This document shows, piece after piece, positions 1-7,300 of a stretch of 11,812 bases of DNA. The stretch's first letter is position 1. Each line of letters begins with the position of its first letter. Source of the DNA: Desulfobacula sp. (GTDB lineage: Bacteria > Desulfobacterota > Desulfobacteria > Desulfobacterales > Desulfobacteraceae). Under the pieces are notes generated by a model that did no database searches, was not told the DNA's origin, and worked only from the letters and a program-made list of their open reading frames with translations. The translations under genes and the position numbers were made by a program. Location: positions 1 to 11,812 of the forward strand of contig JAGLNZ010000181.1 in NCBI GenBank assembly GCA_023139225.1. The letters run 5' to 3'.

Positions 1-804
1 ACAATTAAAGCTGCTCTTATTGTTCAAAACTGCATTGCCGGAAATATAAAAAAAAACCTTGAGTCAAGTCTCAACTTTATAACTTTTGCCGCTCAAAAAG
101 GGGCAAAAATTATTGTTTTTCCTGAAATGAACCTGACCGGTTATGTTTCAGGCCCTGATATCATTTCTATTTCAAAACCTATAAATACTGATATGACTGC
201 CCTGTTTTCAAGCATGGCGAAAAATTTAAAAATCACTATACTTATCGGCCTGGCAGAAAAAACGCCAAATAATAAAATATATGCATCACACCTGGTTTTT
301 AACCCTGAAGGATCATTTGACATATATAGAAAAATCCATACGTCACCTTTTGAAAAAAAATATTTTACTGCCGGGAACAAGATACAAATATTTAAATCAC
401 ACGGACTAAAGTTTGGTGTTCAGCTTTGTTATGATGCACATTTTCCGGAACTTACACTTGCCATGGCACTTAAACAAGCTGATATAATTTTCATTCCCCA
501 TGCATCGCCCAGGGGCAGTTCACAGGATAAATACGATTCATGGACTCGGCATTTAAGGGCCAGGGCATTTGATAACGGGCTTTATATTGCCGCCTGCAAT
601 CAAAGCGGTGATAATTCTAAAGGGCTTTTATTCCCGGGGATAAGTATTTTAATCGGACCGGATGGGAATGTCATCTACAAATCAATTGATGAAACAGAAG
701 GGATACATATTATCGATATAGAACAATCCGTATTAAGACAGATCAGATCCCATAAAATGAGATATTTTCTGCCCAACAGGCGCGGTGATCTATTTAAAAT
801 CTAA
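1..804 (+). CDS. Nitrilase-superfamily carbon-nitrogen hydrolase (5' partial)
   Basis: Predicted cytoplasmic amidase/amidohydrolase that cleaves a non-peptide C-N bond through a Glu-Lys-Cys triad. The frame is open from base 1, and the first visible residues (TIKAALIVQN) match the usual first beta strand, so probably only a few N-terminal residues are missing. In window numbering the triad is Glu42 (IVFPEMN), Lys111 (IYRKIH) and Cys143 (GVQLCYDAHFPEL); the DSWTRHLRARAFDNG region and the closing GPDGNVI strand are also typical. The visible 267 residues match the family's usual length of about 260-290. The first ATG in the window, at 127, cannot be the start, because it would remove the catalytic Glu. 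The substrate cannot be told from sequence, and the upstream neighbours that might show it are outside the window. The gene ends 3 bases from the convergent mlaA stop. Confidence 0.9.
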   Translation, partial: TIKAALIVQNCIAGNIKKNLESSLNFITFAAQKGAKIIVFPEMNLTGYVSGPDIISISKPINTDMTALFSSMAKNLKITILIGLAEKTPNNKIYASHLVFNPEGSFDIYRKIHTSPFEKKYFTAGNKIQIFKSHGLKFGVQLCYDAHFPELTLAMALKQADIIFIPHASPRGSSQDKYDSWTRHLRARAFDNGLYIAACNQSGDNSKGLLFPGISILIGPDGNVIYKSIDETEGIHIIDIEQSVLRQIRSHKMRYFLPNRRGDLFKI

Positions 805-807
805 AGT

Positions 808-1659
808 TTATTCTTTTACTTTTTCTTTTCGGTTTTGTATATAAGCATCCCTTATGGCGACATATGGATCAATAGCTGCCTTTTTTAATGCTTCATAATC
901 ACCAAGACGAAATGAAACGGCATTAATCGTATCATAAGCTTTAATCCCTAATGAAAGCTCGCATGGCTCCACATAATTGACCGGTGTTAAAAAATAATCG
1001 CCGGCAAGTCCGAGTGTATCCCTGAAAGTTGACGGGCCTAAAACGGGAAGTACCAGATAAAATCCATTACCAATGGAATAGGAACCAAGGGTCTGCCCCA
1101 GATCTTCATTGGATGTGTGAAGATCAAATTCATTTTGAGCTACCTGACCGAATCCAAGAACACCAATGGTTGAATTAATTAAAAAAATTTCGATTTCAGT
1201 TCCGGCATCCTTAATTTCACCTTGTAGAATGTTATTGACAAATCGGACAGGGAAAAGAAGATTATGGAAAAAATTATTCACTCCTTTGCGTAACACTGTG
1301 GGTGTGATGGCTTTATATCCTGTTGCAAGAGGTTTAAGTGCTGCAAAATATAAAAAATCATTAAAAGAATACATTACATAATTAAAATAATATAAAGGAT
1401 CTGCAATGCATTGATATTCGCTGGTTTCATCAAAATCTTCAAGAAGGTCTTCATCCAGCTCCTCATCTTGTGTCATGGATTGGGTGTTTTGAGCGATATA
1501 AACCGGGTTGTTTTTATTTATATTGCGCAAAGAAGCAGAAATGCAATCATCAGATAAAACAGGAACTATGATGTGGCTGTCCTGGGCAAAAACACAAGGG
1601 TTCAGGACAAAAACAGATAAAGCAACTATGAAAATCGAAAAACAATATTTTTTTTTCAT
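808..1659 (-). CDS. mlaA: MlaA/VacJ-family outer-membrane phospholipid transport protein
   Basis: In the known system MlaA sits in the outer membrane and removes phospholipids from the outer leaflet, passing them to the periplasmic and inner-membrane Mla parts. Here an N-terminal signal peptide (residues 1-26, ending VFA before QD) is followed by an acidic linker (about 60-80) and the MlaA domain (about 85-280). Recognisable blocks are DPLYYFNYVMYSFND, LKPLATGY, NFFHNLLFPVRFVNNILQG, the NEDLGQTLGSYSIGNGFY block, VLPVLGPSTFRD and the closing IDPYVAIRDAYIQ, all family hallmarks. Unlike E. coli MlaA there is no acceptable lipobox: the only nearby Cys lies in LNPC, with Pro at -1. The protein may therefore be cleaved by signal peptidase I rather than lipidated. 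It is the last gene of the mlaEFDA operon, 70 bases after mlaD. AAAAGGA lies upstream of the ATG at a rather long spacing of about 11 bases. Confidence 0.9.
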   Translation of the reverse strand: MKKKYCFSIFIVALSVFVLNPCVFAQDSHIIVPVLSDDCISASLRNINKNNPVYIAQNTQSMTQDEELDEDLLEDFDETSEYQCIADPLYYFNYVMYSFNDFLYFAALKPLATGYKAITPTVLRKGVNNFFHNLLFPVRFVNNILQGEIKDAGTEIEIFLINSTIGVLGFGQVAQNEFDLHTSNEDLGQTLGSYSIGNGFYLVLPVLGPSTFRDTLGLAGDYFLTPVNYVEPCELSLGIKAYDTINAVSFRLGDYEALKKAAIDPYVAIRDAYIQNRKEKVKE

Positions 1660-1729
1660 GGTTAAGCATTTCCTTTTAACTCATTGATCATCATTATTTA
1701 AAATACAATTAGTGGGCTAAAAAAAATGA

Positions 1730-2182
1730 CTAGTTGTTATCCTTGTTAAAGATGAATTTTCTTACAAGGGATTCAAGATCAAGTGATGATTCTGTGTTGA
1801 ATATTTCTTCTCCTGATTCAAGCATGATATCGGAACCTCCAGGTAGAATATCTATATATTTTTGACCAATTATACCAGATGTCTTAATAGATGCAATGAT
1901 ATCTTCAGAAAGTTCAATATTTTGATCAATGCTGAATTCTACTTTTGCCTGTAAGCGTTCTTTATCAATACTAACATTTAATACTTTGCCGATTTCCACT
2001 CCGACCATTTCAATCCTGGCTCCTGTTTTAAGCCCGGAAACAGAAGTAAAAAATGCATAAACCTGATATTGTTTGTCTTTAATAAAATTTATTTCGCCAA
2101 GAACAGCGAACAGGTATCCGGTACACAGGATGCCAATAATAACAAAAAGTCCTACATAAAATTCTATCTTCCTTTTATCCAT
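1730..2182 (-). CDS. mlaD: MCE-domain substrate-binding protein MlaD
   Basis: Inner-membrane-anchored periplasmic protein. In characterised systems it forms a hexameric ring on the MlaFE transporter and carries phospholipid through a central hydrophobic pore. The sequence shows one N-terminal membrane segment (residues 8-27), a single MCE domain (about 38-115) with the characteristic SVSGLKTGARIEMVGVEIGKV block, and the SGIIGQKYIDILPGG segment. Ile104-Ile105 there correspond by inference to the pore-lining Leu-Leu of E. coli MlaD. A short C-terminal helix (ESSLDLESLVRKFIF, 131-145) is also typical. At 150 residues it is somewhat shorter than E. coli MlaD (about 183), with little C-terminal tail. 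AAAGGAA lies just upstream of the ATG. It follows mlaF by 32 bases. Confidence 0.92.
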   Translation of the reverse strand: MDKRKIEFYVGLFVIIGILCTGYLFAVLGEINFIKDKQYQVYAFFTSVSGLKTGARIEMVGVEIGKVLNVSIDKERLQAKVEFSIDQNIELSEDIIASIKTSGIIGQKYIDILPGGSDIMLESGEEIFNTESSLDLESLVRKFIFNKDNN

Positions 2183-2214
2183 GTGGTTCCTTTTTAAGTA
2201 AATCTTAACTTATT

Positions 2215-2955
2215 TTAAACGTCTTCCCCCCTGATAAAGGCATTTAAAATTTTACTGTGAGAATCAAGGATGTCCCTCTTCGAGCCCTCAAACTTTATAA
2301 CGCCATCGTCCAGCATTGCAATTCGTTGAGCAACATTAAAAATTTGGGGAATATCGTGACTGACAATTACAGCGGTAAATCCAAATTTTTCCTGGTATTC
2401 CTTAATCATTGAATGTACATTTTTTTTTCTCACAGGGTCAAGACCGGTTGTCGGTTCATCAAACAGGACAATTTTCGGATCAGTCACAACAGCCCTGGCA
2501 AGGGCGACCCTTTTTCGCATACCACCGGAAAGCTGTGCCGGAAACTTATCTTCTTCACCAATTAACCCCATTTGTTTCATACGTGTTAATACTTTTTCTT
2601 TTACCTGAATTTTTGTAAAATTTGAATTTTCAACTAGTGGTAATGCAATATTATCATATATGGTCATGAAATCAAACAATGCATTATCCTGAAACATATA
2701 ACTCAATTCTTTTTGAAATGATTTTACGGCTTCCACCGGCAGTTGATGGAGTGGTTCTCCCTTAATCAGTATCTGTCCTGAATCCTGCTGGACAAGCCCT
2801 ATAATGTGTTTTAACAGCACGGATTTACCGGTACCGCTTTTTCCAATAATGACAATAATTTCGCCTTTATAAATCGACAAATTAAGACCTTTTAAAACAT
2901 GCTGGGTTCCAAAACTTTTCGTGACATCTATAAATTGAATAAAAGGGACTTTCAT
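2215..2955 (-). CDS. mlaF: ABC transporter ATP-binding protein MlaF
   Basis: Cytoplasmic ATPase that powers the MlaE permease in phospholipid transport between the membranes. All nucleotide-binding motifs are present: Walker A GKSGTGKS (38-45), Q-loop in YMFQDNALFD (87-95), signature LSGGMRKR (142-149), Walker B IVLFDEP with catalytic Glu167, D-loop GLDP (171-174) and switch His200 in IVSHD. The LSGGMRKR signature and the MFQDNALFD segment are typical of the MlaF/Ttg2A/MKL subfamily rather than of importers of small solutes. The length, 246 aa, is normal. The ATG lies 3 bases after the mlaE stop with only a weak Shine-Dalgarno, suggesting translational coupling to mlaE. Confidence 0.95.
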   Translation of the reverse strand: MKVPFIQFIDVTKSFGTQHVLKGLNLSIYKGEIIVIIGKSGTGKSVLLKHIIGLVQQDSGQILIKGEPLHQLPVEAVKSFQKELSYMFQDNALFDFMTIYDNIALPLVENSNFTKIQVKEKVLTRMKQMGLIGEEDKFPAQLSGGMRKRVALARAVVTDPKIVLFDEPTTGLDPVRKKNVHSMIKEYQEKFGFTAVIVSHDIPQIFNVAQRIAMLDDGVIKFEGSKRDILDSHSKILNAFIRGEDV

Positions 2956-2958
2956 ATT

Positions 2959-3744
2959 TTAAACCAGAAAAAACGTTATAATATAATCAAAGATAAAAAT
3001 AAAAACACAGGATTGAACAACCGCGTTAGTCGTAGACAAACTAACTCCCCTGGCGCCGAAACCACTGTATAAATGCGTATAAAATCCACGATAGCAGCAA
3101 ATAGTAGTTACAATAATCGAAAAAGCAAAAGCCTTGTAAAATCCACCGTTAATATCATTTATTTCAACGCTTTTAATAACCGTATCCATATAGACATATC
3201 GATTGATTCCAAGCATGATGGAACCGGAAATAAATCCACCTAGGATACCCACAACATCAAAGAGTGCGGTGAGCAGCGGAAAACTGATAACTCCGGCAAC
3301 AATCCTTGGTGTAAATAAAAACCTGACAGGATTGATATGCATGGTTTTAAGGGCATCAATCTGTTCTGAAATCCTCATGACACCGATTTCAGCCGCCATC
3401 GCCGACCCGGCTCTTGCCGTGATCATAATCGCTGTAAAAACCGGCCCTAATTCACAAACCAAAGTCAAAGAAACCGCAGATCCCAAAGCAGCTTCCGACC
3501 CGACTTGGATCAGTGAATAGTATCCTTGAAGACCTAAAACCATCCCTGTAAAAAATCCTGTCAAAACAATAACAAAAATGGATTTTGTTCCAATAAACCA
3601 GGTATGGTCAATAACCTTGCTGAATTGAAACGGCAGAACAAAAATATTCATTACACCGATTAAAAAAAAAAGGACTATCCTGCCGAGGGATTCCAGCAAT
3701 TTTAAAATTTTTTCACCAAATTTTTCAATGGATTGAATTAACAT
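2959..3744 (-). CDS. mlaE: ABC transporter permease MlaE
   Basis: Inner-membrane permease of the Mla phospholipid transporter; in the known complex a dimer pairs with MlaF below and the MlaD ring above. Several hydrophobic segments are visible (about 18-38, 52-76, 90-112, 145-175, 205-222 and 240-261). The conserved family core ITARAGSAMAAEIGVM (128-143), followed by RISEQIDALKTM and NPVRFLFTPRIVAG, identifies it as an MlaE/YrbE-type permease. The length of 261 aa is normal. It is the first gene of the operon. AAAGG lies about 4-5 bases before the ATG. Transcription must start in the 3745-3919 divergent region. Confidence 0.95.
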   Translation of the reverse strand: MLIQSIEKFGEKILKLLESLGRIVLFFLIGVMNIFVLPFQFSKVIDHTWFIGTKSIFVIVLTGFFTGMVLGLQGYYSLIQVGSEAALGSAVSLTLVCELGPVFTAIMITARAGSAMAAEIGVMRISEQIDALKTMHINPVRFLFTPRIVAGVISFPLLTALFDVVGILGGFISGSIMLGINRYVYMDTVIKSVEINDINGGFYKAFAFSIIVTTICCYRGFYTHLYSGFGARGVSLSTTNAVVQSCVFIFIFDYIITFFLV

Positions 3745-3761
3745 GATGCCTTTATATATCT

Positions 3762-3789
3762 TCTATACCAAGAAAATTCAAGATTCTAA
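3762..3789 (-). promoter_or_regulatory. Possible sigma-70-like promoter for the mla operon
   Basis: Read on the minus strand, TTAGAA (3784-3789) and TATAGA (3762-3767) are separated by 16 bases and lie just upstream of the mlaE Shine-Dalgarno. Each box departs from consensus and the region is so AT-rich that chance matches are likely. A promoter is required somewhere here, but the exact boxes are a guess. Confidence 0.3.
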
Positions 3790-3843
3790 TAATTTGTATT
3801 TAATTTATTTTATTAAAACATGTGAAATTATATTAATTTAAAA

Positions 3844-3873
3844 TTGACACGTATACAAAAATATAATACGTAT
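3844..3873 (+). promoter_or_regulatory. TTGACA box with paired ATACGTAT-type operator candidates
   Basis: A perfect -35 hexamer TTGACA (3844-3849) overlaps the palindrome-like ACACGTAT (3847-3854). A perfect palindrome ATACGTAT (3866-3873) starts 19 bases further on, where a -10 box would be expected (17-base spacing from TTGACA gives TACGTA, a poor -10; TATAAT at 3862 is too close and TATAAA at 3871 too far). CGTAT (3850-3854) and ATACG (3866-3870) also form an inverted repeat. The layout suits a promoter covered by a small dimeric repressor, most simply the ribbon-helix-helix protein encoded just downstream. The remainder of the 175-base gap is plain AT-rich sequence. Confidence 0.45.
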
Positions 3874-3919
3874 AAAATATTCTATTAATGACTTATATAA
3901 ATTATTACAGGATAAACAG

Positions 3920-4393
3920 ATGGCCCAGAAAATCACATTAAGTATTCCCGACCTGCTCCATGAAAAGCTAAAAGAGTGGAGAACCTCTTTCAATTTTTCA
4001 AAAATGTTTCAAGAGGCTGTAACAGAAGCTATTCAAAAAAAAGAAGAATTTCAAAAACGATTTTCAGAAGAATTTGATATGCCTGATATTATCAAACGGC
4101 TTAAACATGAAAAGCTAATCTGGGAAAAAAAATATTACAAGCTGGGAAAAGCAGAAGGTCTTAGATGGGCAAAAACCATACATTATGAAGACCTTTTATA
4201 CGTATTGCAGTTTAAAGATACGTATAAATTAATTTCCGATCCTAAAATGAATCAATACTTTGAGCAGGTCTATCAGACAACAGACCTTGTAAAATATTCA
4301 AATTCCGGGACGGTTGATCATGAACAAATGTTTATTGATGGGTGGTTTAAAGGAGTTTCAGAATTTTGGAACCAGGTAAAGGAAAAAATATAA
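3920..4393 (+). CDS. Putative ribbon-helix-helix DNA-binding protein, function unassigned
   Basis: I do not recognise a named family for the whole 157-aa protein. The N-terminus (residues 3-40: KITLSIPDLLHEKLKEWR, then an S/F-rich turn and FQEAVTEAIQKK) has the pattern of a ribbon-helix-helix fold: a short strand with alternating polar residues, then two amphipathic helices. Such proteins bind DNA as dimers. The rest (about 45-157) is charged and helical with many aromatic residues (WEKKYYKLGKAEGLRWA; FIDGWFKGVSEFWNQV) and resembles nothing I can name. It is soluble, with no signal peptide or membrane segment. The ATG is preceded by AGGA at 7 bases. The stop lies 2 bases before the activase ATG, so the two are almost certainly co-transcribed. 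The ATACGTAT palindromes in its promoter region and in its own coding sequence suggest autoregulation. A local regulator of the activase is the best guess. Confidence 0.7.
   Translation: MAQKITLSIPDLLHEKLKEWRTSFNFSKMFQEAVTEAIQKKEEFQKRFSEEFDMPDIIKRLKHEKLIWEKKYYKLGKAEGLRWAKTIHYEDLLYVLQFKDTYKLISDPKMNQYFEQVYQTTDLVKYSNSGTVDHEQMFIDGWFKGVSEFWNQVKEKI
4198..4225. repeat. Two perfect ATACGTAT palindromes 20 bases apart inside the regulator gene
   Basis: ATACGTAT occurs at 4198-4205 and again at 4218-4225, echoing the pair with 19-base spacing in the promoter region (3847 and 3866). The two internal copies fall in different codon phases (third position of codon 93 and second position of codon 100), so they are not the by-product of a repeated peptide. 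The copies at 3866 and 4218 share the longer string ATACGTATAAA. They may be secondary operators. Confidence 0.5.
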
Positions 4394-4395
4394 AT

Positions 4396-7300
4396 ATGAA
4401 ATCTTCATCGCATATTCTCGGAATTGATGTTGGCTCTGTCTCTATTCATATTGCAGTACTCAATGATGAGGGCAATCTTATTCATACCGACTCTTGTTGT
4501 CATCACGGAGAAGTAAAACAATCTCTTGTAAAATTAATCAAAAATATTGATATAAAAACCATAGGATATGTTGCTGCTACTGACTCAACACCTTCATTTA
4601 TAAAAAAAAGCCAATCTTATGATGAGCAATTGGCCATCATACAGGCTGCTAAATATTATCATAGCAAATTTGATGCAATTTTACACATCGGAGGTGAAAA
4701 ATTTTCATTGAGCCGGTTTGACGAAAATTGCAATTATATTGGAGCAAAACATAACACTTCCTGTGCTGCCGGCACAGGAAGTTTTCTTGATCAGCAGGCC
4801 AGAAGATTAAACCTGTTGGGAGGATCCCGCGAACTCAGTGAAAAAGCTTTTTCAAATTCAAAAAAAATACCTGATATTGCCACTCGTTGTGCGGTTTTTG
4901 CCAAAACAGACCTGATCCATGCCCAACAGGAAGGTTATGGTATTGAACAAATCTGTGACGGGCTGTGTTACGGTCTTGCAAAAAATATTTCCAACACACT
5001 TTTTAAATATAAACATGTCGGCAAAAAAATTCTTTTCTGCGGTGGTGTTTCTCAAAACTTATCTGTTAAAAACCATCTTGAAAAAATTACAGGGTTTAAC
5101 TTTATCATTGATTCAAATTCAAAATTTTATTGTGCAACCGGTGCTGCACTCTGCTTGCTCAATGATATGACCAATAATAAAAAATTTAAAAAAATAAAGT
5201 TTTTATCTATAAAAAATTTTTTTATTCCAGCAAAAAAAGAGAACATCCTTTCATATCCAAAACTTGAACTTAAGCTTTCACAATATCCTGATTTTAAATG
5301 CTTTTCATCCTATGTCAGCGAAGATGTTGAGGCAGACATTTATCAGAATCCCAAAAAAGTGGCGACTCAACAAGGCTATATAGGACTTGATGTCGGATCG
5401 ACAAGTACAAAAGCCATCCTCATCAATCATGACGGGATACCCATTGCCGGGTTTTATACAAAAACCGCATCACGGCCTGTTGTGGCTGTTCAAAAAATTT
5501 TCAAGGCCTGTGACATTTTTTTTCAAACCTATGGAATTCAAATTCAAATTAAAGGGTGCGGGACAACAGGTTCGGGACGACGAATCAGCGGTAAAATTAT
5601 TGGTGCAGATATCGAACCGGATGAAATTACAGCCCATGCGACAGCAGCATATAATTTAAACAAAAATGTGGATACCATTATTGAAATCGGGGGACAGGAT
5701 GCCAAATTCACCTTGCTAAAAGACGGTATTGTCACTTCCTCTGTCATGAATAACGTATGTGCTGCAGGAACCGGAAGTTTCATAGAAGAGCAGGCCTTAA
5801 AACTTGACTGCCCTTTATCTGAATATTCTGAACGTACCGAAGGTGTCAGCTCCCCTGTAGCCAGTGACAGGTGTACTGTTTTTATGGAAAGGGATATTAA
5901 TTATTACTTTGCCCAAGGTTATCAGAAAAATGAAATCCTGGCCTCGGTTTTACACTCTATAAGAGATAATTATCTGACAAAAGTCGCTAATGTCGGTAAC
6001 ATAGGCAATTGTATTCTTTTTCAAGGCGCAACAGCCAAAAACAAGGCGCTTGTTGCGGCATTTGAACAAAAATTAAAAAAGCCCATCCACGTATCAAAAT
6101 ATTGCCATCTGACTGGTGCGCTTGGTGTGGCCTTATTATTAAAAGAAAAACAAATAAACACGTCTGGTTTTAGAGGATTTAACTTATGGAAACAACAGAT
6201 TCCGATACGCCAGGAAACCTGTAAATTATGCACAAATCATTGCAAACTGACCATTGCAGATATTGAAGGGCAAACCCTTGCATATGGTTTTTTGTGTGGC
6301 AGAGATTACAATACAAACAAGATGATTCCAAAGAAAAACACCTATGACCTGTTAAAATTACGAAAACAAGCAATTCAAAAAAATAAAAAACCAAAAATTA
6401 AACACGATTTTGTCATTGGTATCCCAGAAGCACTCCACCTTTTTGAAGACAGTGATTTCTGGGTCCACTTTTTTTCCAGGCTTGGAATTAAAACAAAGAC
6501 AAGTTCAAAATTGAAGCAGCCTGTAAAATTAGGGAAAAATATTGCACGTGCAGAATTTTGTGCCCCTGTGGTGGCCTTGCATGGTCATATCCAATATCTA
6601 ATGGATAAAGCAGATTATATTTTCCTGCCATTTTATTTTGAAGAAAATATTAAGAATAAAGACAGACGCCGCCAACATTGCTATTATACGCAATTTAGTC
6701 CATCGATTATCTCCTGTCTTTCTGATTTCGATAAAAACAGATTGATATCTCCAATCATCAAATATCTCTATACTAATTTTCATACCAAACTGGAATTATA
6801 TAAATCTTTAAAAAAAATATCCTCTGACTTCCTGTTTTCATTTTTTGATATCTCAGCTGCATATGATAGTGCCGTGGAATTGAAAAAAAATAATCAATTA
6901 AACTTTAAAGCATTATATCACCAATATAAATCCAAAGACTCGGATATCAATGTTGTTCTATTGGGAAGGCCCTATACGGTTTTGACCAAGACAATGAATA
7001 ATAATATCCCGCAGCTTTTTGAAAACCTTGGCGTAAAAACCTTTTTTCAAGATATGCTTGATCTTGAAAAATCGGATTTTTCAAAAATTGATCCATTATT
7101 AAAAGAGATCCATTGGAAATATGTCGCACAAATTCTTAAAGCAGGATTTCTTGTTGCAAATACCGAGCATCTTTATCCTGTCTATATCAGTTCATTCAAA
7201 TGTGCACCGGATTCTTTTGGTATCGACTATTTCAAACAAATAATGGAGAGCTATAATAAGCCCTATCTTGTATTAGAGCTTGATGAACATGATTCCAGTG

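Noticed and set aside
127..129. ATG as the nitrilase start
   Set aside because: The frame is open upstream to base 1 and encodes the conserved first strand and catalytic Glu42, so the gene begins outside the window.
1166..1381. Open frame on the plus strand opposite mlaA
   Set aside because: It lies antisense to the conserved MlaA domain, has no family resemblance, and is a shadow of the real gene.
1660..1729. Possible terminator or small gene between mlaD and mlaA
   Set aside because: Only a 4-bp stem (TTAG/CTAA) near a run of A residues was seen. It is too weak and wrongly placed for an intrinsic terminator, and no credible small gene fits.
3203..3520. Open frame of 105 codons on the plus strand opposite mlaE
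   Set aside because: It is antisense to a strongly conserved permease gene, has no recognisable domain, and its composition is what the mlaE codons would produce in the opposite frame.
4366..4368. TTG as the activase start
   Set aside because: It lies inside the upstream gene, and the resulting ten-residue extension is unlike the domain start. The ATG at 4396, just before the GIDVGS strand, is better.
5530..5555. Short tandem AATTCA repeats inside the activase gene
   Set aside because: They encode an ordinary stretch of alternating Ile and Gln codons, and similar short runs are expected in AT-rich coding DNA.
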